NCBI GenBank assembly: GCA_964034945.1
Contig: OZ035964.1
Coordinates: 6,932,895-6,996,894, forward strand
Direction of reading: 5' to 3'
DNA length: 64,000 nucleotides
DNA from: Chrysopilus asiliformis
Lineage: Eukaryota; Arthropoda; Insecta; Diptera; Rhagionidae
Shown here piece after piece: positions 30,121-40,264 of this stretch. Within the stretch, counting starts at the first letter, position 1. Every line of letters starts with the position of its first letter. The notes below the pieces were generated by a model, which was not told where the DNA came from, ran no database searches, and was given only the letters and a program-made list of their open reading frames with translations. The translations under genes and the position numbers were made by a program.

Positions 30121-32793
30121 GAAATTCGAGAAGAATATTTCCCGAATAGAAAAGGTCTCGGAAATATTTTTTCTACTGAGAGCAAACCTCTAAAAATTTG
30201 AGAAAAATATTTCCCGGATAGAAAAGGTATCGGAAATATTTTTCCTACTCAGAGCAAACCTCTAAAAATTTGAGAAAAATATTTCCCGGATAGAAAAGGT
30301 CTCGGAAATATTTTTCCTACTCAGAACAAGCGAGTAAAAATTCGAGAAAAATATTTCCCGGATAGAAAAGGTCTCGGAAATATTTTTCCTATTCAGAACA
30401 AGCGACCAAAAATTCGAGAAAAATATTTCCCGGATAGAAAAGTTCTCGGAAATATTTTTCCTATTCAGAACAAGTGACCAAAAATTCGAGAAAAATATTT
30501 CCCGGATAGAAAAGTTCTCGGAAATATTTTTCCTATTCAGAACAAGTGACCAAAAATTCGAGAAAAATATTTCCCGGATAGAAAAGGTCTCGGAAATATT
30601 TTTCCTATTCAGAACAAGCGACCAAAAATTCGAGAAAAATATTTCCCGGATAGAAAAGTTCTCGGAAATATTTTTCCTAGTCAGAACAAGCGATTAAAAA
30701 TTCGAGAAAAATATTTCCCGGATAGAAAAGGTATCGGAAATATTTTTCCTACTCAGAGCAAGCGAGTAAAAATTCGAGAAAAATATTTCCCGGATAGAAA
30801 AGTTCTCGGAAATATTTTTCCTATTCAGAACAAGTGACCAAAAATTCGAGAAAAATATTTCCCGGATAGAAAAGGTATCGGAAATATTTTTCCTACTCAC
30901 AACAAGCGACCAAAAATTCGAGAAAAATATTTCCCGGATAGAAAAGTTCTCGGAAATATTTTTCCTAGTCAGAACAAGCGATTAAAAATTCGAGAAAAAT
31001 ATTTCCCGGATAGAAAAGGTCTCGGAAATATTTTCCCTACTCAGAACAAGCGAGTAAAAATTCGAGAAAAATATTTCCCGAACAGAAAAGGTCTCGGAAA
31101 TATTTTCCCTACTCAGAACAAGCGAGTAAAAATTCGAGAAAAATATTTCCCGGATAGAAAAGGTCTCGGAAATATTTTTCCTACTCAGAGCAAGCCTCTA
31201 AAAATTCGAGAAAAATATTTCCCGGATAGAAAAAGTCTTGGAAATATTTTTCCAACTTAGAACAAGCTTCTAGAAATTCGAGAAAAATATTTCCCGGATA
31301 GAAAATGTCTCGGAAATATTTTTCCTATTCAGAGCAAGCGAGTAAAAATTCGAGAAAAATATTTCCCGGATAGAAAAGGTCTCGGAAATATTTTTCCCAC
31401 TCAGAGCAAGCCTCTAAAAATTCGAGAAAAATATTTCCCGGATAGAAAAGGTCTTGGAAATATTTTTCCAACTTAGAACAAGCCTCTAAAAATTCGAGAA
31501 AAATATTTCCCGGATAGAAAAGGTCTCGGAAATATTTTTCCTATTCAGAACAAGTGACCAAAAATTCGAGAAAAATATTTCCCGGATAGAAAAGGTCTCG
31601 GAAATATTTTTCCTAGTCAGAACAAGCGATTAAAAATTCGAGAAAAATATTTCCCGGATAGAAAAGGTATCGGAAATATTTTTCCTACTCAGAGCAAGCG
31701 AGTAAAAATTCGAGAAAAATATTTCCCGGATAGAAAAGTTCTCGGAAATATTTTTCCTATTCAGAACAAGTGACCAAAAATTCGAGAAAAATATTTCCCG
31801 GATAGAAAAGGTATCGGAAATATTTTTCCTACTCAGAGCAAACCTCTAAAAATTTGAGAAAAATATTTCCCGGATAGAAAAGGTCTCGGAAATATTTTTC
31901 CTATTCAGAACAAGCTTCTAGAAATTCGAGAAAAATATTTCCCGGATAGAAAAGGTCTCGGAAATATTTTCCTACTCAGAACAAGCGAGTAAAATTTCGA
32001 GAAAAATATTTCCCGAACAGAAAAGGTCTCGGAAATATTTTCCCTACTCAGAACAAGCGAGTAAAAATTCGAGAAAAATATTTCCCGGATAGAAAAGTTC
32101 TCGGAAATATTTTTCCTATTCAGAACAAGTGACCAAAAATTCGAGAAAAATATTTCCCGGATAGAAAAGGTATCGGAAATATTTTTCCTACTCAGAACAA
32201 ACCTCTAAAAATTTGAGAAAAATATTTCCCGGATAGAAAAAATTCGAGAAAAATATTTCCCGGATAGAAAAGGTCTCGGAAATATTTTTCCTATTCAGAA
32301 CAAGCTTCTAGAAATTCGAGAAAAATATTTCCCGGATAGAAAAGGTCTCGGAAATATTTTTCCTACTCAGAACAAGCGAGTAAAAATTCGAGAAAAATAT
32401 TTCCCGAATAGAAAAGGTCTCGGAAATATTTTCCCTACTCAGAACAAGCGAGTAAAAATTCGAGAAAAATATTTCCCGAACAGAAAAGGTCTCGGAAATA
32501 TTTTCCCTACTCAGAACAAGCGAGTAAAAATTCGAGAAAAATATTTCCCGAACAGAAAAGGTCTCGGAAATATTTTCCCTACTCAGAACAAGCGAGTAAA
32601 AATTCGAGAAAAATATTTCCCGAATAGAAAAGGTCTCGGAAATATTTTCCCTACTCAGAACAAGCGAGTAAAAATTCGAGAAAAATATTTCCCGAACAGA
32701 AAAGGTCTCGGAAATATTTTCCCTACTCAGAAAAAGCCCCTAGAAATTCGATAAAAATATTTCCCTTATAGAAAAGATCTCGGAAATATATTT

Positions 32794-33290
32794 AACAATT
32801 AAATGGAATGATTAAAACATGGCGGATAACAGTAAAAGACAAAATTGTGGCAATTATTCTCTTCAATTCACCTCATAAAATAAATTACCGAAAATCTGTT
32901 ATTTTTCGAGATAATCGCTAAAAACTGATTTTTTTAAATAACGGTATATCTCAATAACGGCTTCAGATACGCAATTCTAGTAAAAGATAAAAATTTTGGT
33001 GGCTTCCTCCAAAAGTTGATAATATCGTCACATTCCAAAACCACACACTCCTGAAAACTTTCATGGCTTTAGCTTTATTAGTTTTTGAGAAATTTCGCAT
33101 CCATACTGACGGACTGACAGACATACACAGACAGACAAACAGACAGGCAACCAGACAGACAGAAAGACGGAAAGACATTTTTGTACTGTGACTCCAATCG
33201 ACTCACAGGTGCTCGTTTTAGGCAAAATTAAAAGATCGAAATTTTTCATGAAAACAACATTTTATTTTACTATATTTTATTTTGAAGACC
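32794..33290 (-). repeat. Dispersed repeat F2 copy with a short GACAGACA tract
   Basis: Shows the recurring modules GGCGGATAACAGTAAAAGAC, AACGGTATATCTCAATAACG, GCAATTCTAGTAAAAGATAA and AAAAGTTGATAATATCGTCA. A GACAGACAGA-like tract (33,105-33,175) and the closing ATTTTACTATATTTTATTTT follow. It abuts the 72-bp satellite. Confidence 0.7.
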
Positions 33291-33532
33291 ACTTCAAATC
33301 ACCTCACGTTTAAGATATTACCCACAATTCCTTCTATTGTGAACAATGTATGATAAAATCAGACAATTTCCCAGCAACAAAACTATTCCGAACTCAAATG
33401 TTTCGCACAAACACAGAAATGGAAATTTGATTATTATTTTCCACACATTCAAACCGTGGCGAAAAAATTTCCATTTTTTTTCTAGAAAATAAAATTAAGG
33501 AAATAACAAAAAAAAACTTACCGTAAACGGTT

Positions 33533-34060
33533 ATTTTCTCGTAGAAAAACAATTCTTCAATTTCCAGTGATTCCTTTTCATAATAAGTCTGTTTGAAATT
33601 CCCAGTGATCGCACGGGAATTTCAATGAAAATGCGAACATGGAAACTGACCAAGACAACCATTTTTACTCAGATTTCTCAACATTCCATGATTTTCACAA
33701 GTTTTAATAAACACATTCCACACTTTTAGCACTAAATTTTATCGAAAACACTGGAATTTCATTTAAATTAAACCACATTTGTTGAAATTGGAATAAAAAT
33801 CCATTTTTTATTGCAAGGAAAAATCCGACATTCATGGGAAAAATTGGAATGCGAATTTCGCATAAATTCAACGCTTGGAAGTCGGATATTTTACAATTGC
33901 AGGATGAAAAAATCACTTAATTTACTATTATTCACGAAATTACCGTCGATTTAGAGTTTTTTCCCGACAAAATAAATTAATTTCACGGGAGCCGGCTTTG
34001 GAGAAGAAATGGCGGCAAACGATCTCGTACGAAAGCTGACGTTTAGTACAACCTAAAGCG
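33533..34060 (-). other. Weak transcript-like region
   Basis: A consensus donor (TTTACG|GTAAGTTTT, minus strand) lies at about 33,532. An upstream CpG-containing patch with GCCGCCATTTCTTC and CCGGCTCCCG lies at 33,980-34,050. A 70-codon frame (33,704-33,916) lies between them but has no recognisable domain. It may be a first exon or leader of a minus-strand gene; I see no partner exon. Confidence 0.2.
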
Positions 34061-34620
34061 ACACCTGCATGTCAAAATCGGAAACATTTGAAATGTTAAA
34101 TGAAAACTTCATTCAAATAAGAAATTGATTCGAATTAGAAATAAAGGTTTTTTAATCATGAATTAACTTCCGTTTTGCAGTTTTATTTTTCCGAAATACA
34201 AAATAAGACACTGGAAAATCGTTTTTCCTGTAAGAAAATCCTGTTTGTGCGCCAAAAATTGTGGAGACAAAATCGATCAATAAAGTTTGAGTTCATGAAA
34301 AAATCGAAAGAAAAATTACAAACAAAAAAATCAGGAAAAAAAATTCCTCCCGATTTTTACATCATCCCACGTCCCCGTTTTCCTGTTTTCCTGTTTTTGT
34401 TCATATGATAGTTTTCCCGAAAATGACGTAAAAGATAAAAAATCACTGCAATCACAGTTGCTGACACAAAATTTTGAAAGTTAGGTATTTAAATTTTAAT
34501 AGAAAAACAGTCATAGATGCCCAACAATTCGTCCATTAAGAGAGGGGGGGTAGGTTGAAATTTTAAGTAATTTCACGGTTTTTTGTTAAATATTTCTCAA
34601 ACACATGAATTTAATATGTA
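34060..34620. other. Intergenic segment, no gene seen
   Basis: AT-rich sequence with short lysine-rich frames only. No repeat module recognised. Confidence 0.4.
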
Positions 34621-34629
34621 GTAAATTTA

Positions 34630-34985
34630 GTTTTTTTCCCCCAAACAGGCCGGCCGATGGGTAATTCTGCATGGGAAGCGGAAAATGGCAACACAATGGC
34701 AGACTTTAGCCGACCGGTTCAAGCAGTCTTTTGGGCCGTTGTGAACCGGGTCAAAGTATGGAGATATTGAATAGCCCAGTCGGTAAAATCCTAAAGCAGG
34801 ACATGTCATCCGTTTTGACGCGTGTCGAAAATTCTTAACAGTTGCTGGACGGGGTGAGGGGAATGCTACGACGCGCAGATTCCCATTCAGGACCCGCTCG
34901 TAAGAAACTAATTGTAGGTAGGCGGGGGTTCTTCGGCCACATCGTCACCGCTACGGTGTTTTAACGAGTCCGGGGTGGGGTAAAA
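34630..34985. other. Isolated GC-rich block of unknown origin
   Basis: About 350 bp of balanced, GC-richer DNA between GGCCGGCCGATGGGTAATTC and GTCCGGGGTGGGG, in AT-rich surroundings with sharp edges. No long frame on either strand and no terminal inverted repeat. It is compatible with a 3' fragment of a retroelement or a SINE-like insertion. A GGTTCAAGCAG motif loosely resembles a tRNA B box, but the A box is unconvincing. Confidence 0.35.
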
Positions 34986-35238
34986 AATTTGAGAGTTTTG
35001 GAAAACACAGAATAAAAATTGACTGAAACTTTATTTCTTCTAGTAAAAATATCGAAAAATTTTCGCAAAATTCCGGGAAAAACTTTCCGGCATAGAAAAT
35101 GAATTTTCAGTGACAAAAAAGGCCTCTTTTGTATAAATATTGACTCGGCACGGTGCTCCAAGAATGTTTGTTTTTTTTTTTTGGTATTCCGTAGAAAAAA
35201 GTAATAAATTTGATTGTTTTTTTTTTCAGTAATTTAAA

Positions 35239-35483
35239 GACTCAGAAAGGTGAAGTAAAAGTCATCGACTTGCGTACGACCGGCGTAATTTGCTTCCTGC
35301 AGGAAAATTTCGCTGATGCTAGGCGCGCGTTGCGGCGGGAGACATTCAAAAATTATGCCTGCAGCAAGTAAAGCAGGGCGTAAGGAGCTGCACGAATTGA
35401 CCGGAATGTCATGTGCGGGAAAACTTCGTCTGCCTGCTACAGGCCAATGTTGACTTGAATTAGGTTTATTATTCTTCTGAGTG
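35239..35483. mobile_element. MITE, ACTCAGAAA family, diverged copy
   Basis: Bounded by ACTCAGAAAGG and TTCTTCTGAGTG. It shares internal landmarks with the copies at 53,061 and 59,308: ACGACCGGCGTAATTTGC, GGCGCGCGTTGCGGC, GTAAAGCAGGGCGTAAGGAG and CTGCACGAATTGACC. It is clearly older than the other two, and the target duplication is not clear. Confidence 0.75.
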
Positions 35484-35489
35484 TAGTGC

Positions 35490-36430
35490 GTACTGAAAGG
35501 GTTAAACGAAAGGAAATTGTCAGACGAAGAAAGCATTGCACAACATAAATACCTTAATTGTATGTGCATTAATTTTATACAAAGTATTGTATGTTTCGAG
35601 AATCACAGACGAGCATAGAAACATAACGAGGAACATATTTTGGACACAATTCCTCCAGCATAAAGGAAAAGACAAAAAAAAAAAAACGCGCGCTCAAACG
35701 CACCGTGAAACAATATACAATATAATACCCAAATAAGCAACGGTTACTGCCGTGTGCACACATAACTTCACGGTGTCAGAGAACGGAGAGACGGATTAGA
35801 AAACGTCTTAATAGCGAACGAGTCAACTTGGCGATTTGATTTGATTTGAATTTCATTTCATTTCACATTCATTTTGTTCAAAAAACACTTTGTCGCGTTT
35901 GTGTAGGCAAAACTTGTAATCTTTTTTGATTGGTGTACGATACGATCGACGACAATGTCATTCGGGGGAGGAGCCAAACGGCAAATATGCCATATGCGAT
36001 AGAGAGGAAATCATTCAAACCCATTTCTGATCGTTTTTCATGCGGTTATTCTAATTTACCATACCTTACGGAATTATTAAATTAGAAATCTATCATACTT
36101 TCACAATTACAATATCGCGAAATTATTATTTCAATGACATTTACCCAAATCGCAAACTTCTAGGTGTAACAAAAGCAAAAAATAAAAAAAAAAAAGACAA
36201 AGACACCGCACGGATTTTTGTAAATTATATTTCAAACAATTGAAATCGATTTAAGAGGTTTGTTTTTTTTCTTTTCTTTGTATTTTGTCTCGATCGACAT
36301 GTGATTCGTTGAAATAAGACAAATATCTGTTAGATCAGGGGTGTTTCATATTACACACGAATTTTCGAAGAGAGTCGTTTTTACATTCTTATATCAAGTA
36401 CGACGTACGTAGTAGAATAATAATGTATTG
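35490..36430. other. AT-rich intergenic DNA
   Basis: No recognised repeat or gene. Homopolymer A and T runs and short featureless frames only. Confidence 0.45.
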
Positions 36431-36433
36431 CGA

Positions 36434-37984
36434 TTAGAAAAAAATTTCCCAATCTGTCACTTTTTCTGTCAGTTTTTCTGCCAGTCTTTCTGTCGGTCTT
36501 TCTGTCAGTCTTTCTGTCAGTCTTTCTGTCAGTCTTTCTGTTAGTTTTTCGGTCAGTTTTTCTGTCAGTCTTTCTTTCAGTCTTTCTGTCAGTCTTTTTG
36601 ACAGTCTTTCTGTCAGTCATTCTGTCAGTTTTTCTGTCAGTCTGTCAGTTTTTTTTTCAATTTCTCTGTCAGTATGTCAGTCTTTCTGTCAGTTGTTCTG
36701 TCAGTTTTTCTGTCAGTCTTTCTGTCAGTCTTTGTGTCATTTTTTCTGTCAGTATTTCTGTCAGTCTGTCAGTTTTTCGGTCAGTATTTCTGTCAGTCTT
36801 TCTGTCAGTCTTTCTGTCAGTCTTTCTGTCAGTCTTTCTGTCAGTTTTTCTGTCAGTCTTTCTGTCAGTCTGTCAGTTTTTCTGTCAGTCTTTCTGTCAG
36901 TCTTTCTGTCAGTTTTTCTGTCAGTTTTTCTGTCAGTCTGTCAGTTTTTCTGTCAGTTTTTCTGTCAGTCTTTCTGTCAGTCTGTCGGTTTTTCTGTCAG
37001 TCTGTCAGTTTTTCTGTCAGTCTGTCAGTTTTTTTGTCAGTTTCTCTGTCAGTATGTCAGTCTTTCTGTCAGTATGTCAGTCTTTCTGTCAGTCTTTCTG
37101 TCACTTTTTCTGTCAGTTTTTCTGCCAGTCTTTTTGACAGTCTTTCTGTCAGTCTTTCTGTCAGTCTTTCTGTCAGTCTTTGTGTCAGTCTTTCTGTCAG
37201 TCTTTCTGTCAGTCTGTCAGTTTTTCTGTCAGTCTGTCAGTCTTTCTGTCAGTCTTTGTGTCAGTCTTTCTGTCAGTCTTTCTGTCAGTCTTTCTGTCAG
37301 TTTTTCTGTCAGTTTTTCTGTCAGTCTTTCTGTAAGTTTTTCGGTCATTTTTCTGCCAGTTTTTCTGTCAGTCTTTCTGTCAGTCTTTCTGTCAGTCTTT
37401 CTGTTTGTCTTTCTGTCAGTCTTTCTGTCAGTTTTTCGGTCAGTATTTCTGTCAGTCTTTCTGTCAGTCTTTCTGTCAGTCTTTCTGTCAGTTTTTCTGT
37501 CAGTCTTTCTGTCAGTCTTTCTGTCAGTCTTTCTGTCAGTTTTTTGGTCAGTATTTCTGTCAGTCTTTGTGTCAGTCTTTCTGTCAGTTTTTCTGTCAGT
37601 CTTTCTGTCAGTCTTTCTGTCAGTCTTTGTGTCAGTCTTTCTGTCAGTCTTTCTGTCAGTCTTTCTGTCACTTTTTCTGTCAGTTTTTCTGTCAGTCTGT
37701 CGGTTTTTCTGTCAGTCTTTCTGTCAGTCTTTCTGTCAGTTTTTCGGTCAATCTTTCTGTCAGTTCTTTTGTCAGTCTTTCTGTCAGATTTTCTGTCAGT
37801 CTGTCAGTTTTTCTGTCAGTCTTTCTGCCAGTCTGTCAGTCTATCAGTCTTTCTGTCAGTTTTTCTGTCAGTTTTTCTGTCAGTCTTTCTGTCAGTCTTT
37901 CTGTCAGTCTTTCTGTCAGTTTTTCGGTCAGTCTTTCTTTCAGTCTTTCTGCCAGTTTTTCTGTCAGTATTTCTGTCATTAATT
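36434..37984 (+). repeat. 12-bp (TTTCTGTCAGTC) minisatellite inside an F2 copy
   Basis: About 1.55 kb of TTTCTGTCAGTC units with interspersed CTGTCAGT octamers and scattered single-base variants. The repeats contain no stop in any forward frame, giving frames up to 477 codons of Ser/Val/Phe/Leu/Cys/Gln repeats. I treat these as artefacts. The tract passes at 37,984 directly into F2 sequence (TAACGGTTTCCCCAGAAAAA, TACCGTTATCGAGATATTTC). Confidence 0.92.
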
Positions 37985-38560
37985 GCTTGTAAACTAACGG
38001 TTTCCCCAGAAAAACTGTTAATAACACAATTGAAGATAGGAAAAATCTCTACATTCCATCGTAAATTGGTAGCTTTTACCGTTATCGAGATATTTCAGAT
38101 TTTGTGAATTTTTTTTTTAATTTCCTCTTCTATAGAAGGAAGATATTTTATTCATAACGGAGACCGACTAGAGAACGGTGGCAGATAGAAACTTTCTGAT
38201 CAGTGCGAAATCCTTTTCAGGTAAAATTATGAGGGTGTCTGTGCATTTATCTGTCGTTCTGTCCGTTTTACGTATCATAAGTAAATCGAGAACTGGTTGA
38301 TCTTGGAAAAGTTAGAGTAGTTACACAATCTTTTTTAAAAATACCGTTTTTTGAAAATTTCTCGAAATGAGTATAACAAAATTATTAGGATATAAAATTT
38401 CCTTTTAATAAAATATAAATTTTCGCTTTTGGGATAAAATGACATTTTTTGCTTTAACGGTTCATACGTATCTTTAACGGTTCACGAGATATTTGAAAAA
38501 TTATGATTCCTTACATATTTTTCCCGAAACTAAATATTACAGAGGAAAGTTGTGATATTT
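37985..38560 (+). repeat. F2 flank and related fragments
   Basis: Contains TTACCGTTATCGAGATATTT (38,080), a second short CTGTCGTTCTGTCC tract at 38,250 and TAACGGTTCACGAGATATTT at 38,475. It looks like two truncated F2 pieces in tandem. Confidence 0.55.
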
Positions 38561-39121
38561 TTTTATGTTTATACAGGAGTATATCAAATTTAGTATACCC
38601 CGTTTGTAACGCATCCAATCAATTGTCGGACACAAAAATGAATTACAGCAGGATGTTTGGGATGATTTCCGTCTGTCTGTATGTCCGTCCGTCCCACAGA
38701 TATCGGAATTAGAATAGATATCGTGTTTTGCTATCTCAAATAGGCCACTGAAATGTCAAAATATTATTATGGGGAAAGGAGATAAATATATCATGCTTCG
38801 TTTTGGAATATAGAATGTTTGTAGTTCACTTAAAAGCTAAAATTCATTTTTAATTTGAAACTTGATAAAAGCAAAGTTGGCAATTCTGGATTCATTTCAC
38901 TATGGTATGCAAATAAATTTTAGGCTTATGAAAATAGAGAAAGCATTAGTGTTTTTGGCCCATTTCTTTATACGGGCTTTTCAAGTAAGGCGCATTCTAT
39001 GGGATATATTTCTGTGGTCCGTCCGGAAAGACCATAACTTTCGAAAGGGCTGAGCTAGAGACTTGAAATTTTGTATAGTTACGTTCCTGGTAAATTGTTA
39101 CGTTCCTGGTAAAATTGGCTA

Positions 39122-39276
39122 ACACCGTGTCTTCACTTGGGATTTTTCATCGCAGAGATTTTATGATTGACCAATCAGAGCTCGAGTTGATGACGATATC
39201 GCCGTCAACTCGGGCTCTGATTGGTCAATCATAAAATCTCTGCGATGAAAAATCCCAAGTGAAGACACGGTGTAAG
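39122..39276. mobile_element. Near-perfect palindromic MITE, 155 bp
   Basis: The arms (ACACCGTGTCTTCACTTGGG inward to GAGCTCGAGTTGA) are reverse complements over about 74 bp around a tiny ATAT centre. They differ at only a couple of bases (GCTCGAG versus GGGCTCGAG-type changes). It sits between GGCTA and AAGTTCTTGAAC of F1, where intact F1 reads GGCTAAGTTCTTGAAC. This is consistent with a TA duplication. The internal TGACCAATCAGAGCTCGAG is shared with 50,579-51,040. Confidence 0.85.
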
Positions 39277-39500
39277 TTCTTGAACGGGCATTCCCCCTCC
39301 CCCATACAAACGAAACAGTTTTTTTTTGCAATTTTCTCGAAAACGGTGAGTCATATTGGAAAATGTATCAATGTTAAATATGTTCAGAATAGGATTTTAC
39401 ATAACTCACGCATACATCGAAATCCAATCGGACCACTACTTTCCCCCCTCTCCTATACAAATGGATTTTTGTAAATCAACATTTTGTCTGTCATCTTATA

Positions 39501-40069
39501 AAGGGTGGTTAAATTTTAAGGGCCGATGTTGAATGTGAACCACACCTAAACGTCAAGTTTTTTTCTGCATTTCATTTGACATTTCTCAATTTCAGACTAA
39601 CTCAATTTGAACCATGGAAAGATACACAATCGAGCAACGCGGTTAAGTTATTCAGGCTTATTATGAAAATGTGCCTCATCACTGAAGATGATTTTCTTCG
39701 AAAATTGATCATCCACTGTTGCCATTTCTTGCCACCATTCTGACCATTGACGACGCTTGAAATGGTCAAAAGGCTTTAGTTCTTGAGTCAATTGCACCTT
39801 GTAAGCGTGTAAATGCAAGTCTTTATGCATAATGTTCATCAACGACGAGCGTGGGAGGTGCAATTGTTGGGCACGACGACGAGTTGAGTTTGAACGCCCA
39901 TTTTCATAATAAGCCTGAATAACTTTAACGCGTTGCTCGATTGTGTATCTTTCCATGGTTCAAATTGAGTTAGTCTGAAATTGAGAAATGTCAAATGAAA
40001 TGCAGAAAAAAACTTGACGTTTAGGTGTGGTTCACATTCAACATCGGCCCTTAAAATTTAACCACCCTT
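39501..40069. mobile_element. Snap-back Tc1/mariner-type element, 569 bp
   Basis: It is flanked by TA on both sides (39,499-39,500 and 40,070-40,071). The inverted arms are 171 bp each (39,501-39,671 and 39,899-40,069) and start AAGGGTGGTTAAATTTTAAG. Each arm contains the 5' leader and the first codons of a transposase (ATGGAAAGATACACAATCGA). The left arm has a small rearrangement (CGCGGTTAAG versus CGCGTTAAAG) that stops its frame after nine codons. Only the N-terminal part of the transposase remains between the arms. Confidence 0.93.
39648..39956 (-). pseudogene. Truncated Tc1/mariner-like transposase fragment
   Basis: This 102-codon frame starts MERYTIEQRVKVIQAYYENG, a helix-turn-helix-type N-terminus seen in insect mariner-like transposases (DUF4817-type by my recollection). 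Near its C-terminus is IIFSDEAHFH, the block that carries the first catalytic Asp of the DDE/D triad. Intact transposases are about 340-400 residues. Here the DNA-binding N-terminus is joined almost directly to the first-Asp block, the middle is missing, and the frame then runs into the opposite inverted arm and stops. The second and third catalytic residues are absent. It is certainly non-functional as a transposase, though a short DNA-binding peptide is conceivable. Confidence 0.9.
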
Positions 40070-40093
40070 TAGAAGAGTATTTCACGAATAGAA

Positions 40094-40238
40094 CCTGTGG
40101 CCTATTTCACCAAGCTACAAATTACAATTACAAATTTGTACTAAAGCAAAATAAGCCAACAATTTACAAATTTTGTTAAAAATCACTTGAAAAAAACTTG
40201 TAAATACAAATTTGTAAGTTGGTTAAATAGGCCACAGG
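40094..40238. mobile_element. MITE with CCTGTGGCCTATTT termini, 145 bp
   Basis: The ends CCTGTGGCCTATTTCACCAA and TTGGTTAAATAGGCCACAGG are inverted repeats, with the homology continuing through ACAAATT/TACAAATTTGTA for about 45 bp. It is inserted in the same F1 copy as the mariner element. Superfamily unknown; the target duplication is not obvious. Confidence 0.8.
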
Positions 40239-40264
40239 CAATTGCAGCTTTTCTTATGTGTTTT

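Larger units (their letters stand above)
25754..32793 (+). repeat. 72-bp AT-rich satellite array (about 98 units)
   Basis: The 72-bp unit can be phased as AAAAATTCGA, then GAAAAATATTTCC, a 17-nt spacer (CGGATAGAAAAGGTCTC), GGAAATATTTTTC, and CTACTCAGAACAAGCGAGT. The two 13-mers are perfect reverse complements. Because 72 is 24 codons, frame is kept and one stop-free frame covers 25,792-28,965 and another 29,419-30,201. In the rest, TGA (AAGTGACC) and TAG (ACTTAGAAC) variants interrupt it. Variant sites are mostly amino-acid-changing in that frame (GAT/AAT, CGAGTA/CGACTA/CCTCTA/CTTCTA, AAC/AGC), which argues against protein selection. Orientation is uniform. Rare period breaks occur at about 31,971 (1-nt loss) and 32,236 (fused partial unit). 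Confidence 0.95.

Noticed and set aside
34670..34760. tRNA-derived SINE promoter in the GC-rich block
   Set aside because: GGTTCAAGCAG is only a partial B box and no acceptable A box lies at the right distance.
36598..38107. Ser/Val/Phe/Leu/Cys/Gln repeat proteins (up to 477 codons)
   Set aside because: Translation of the TTTCTGTCAGTC array in whichever frame; the unit has no stop in any forward frame.
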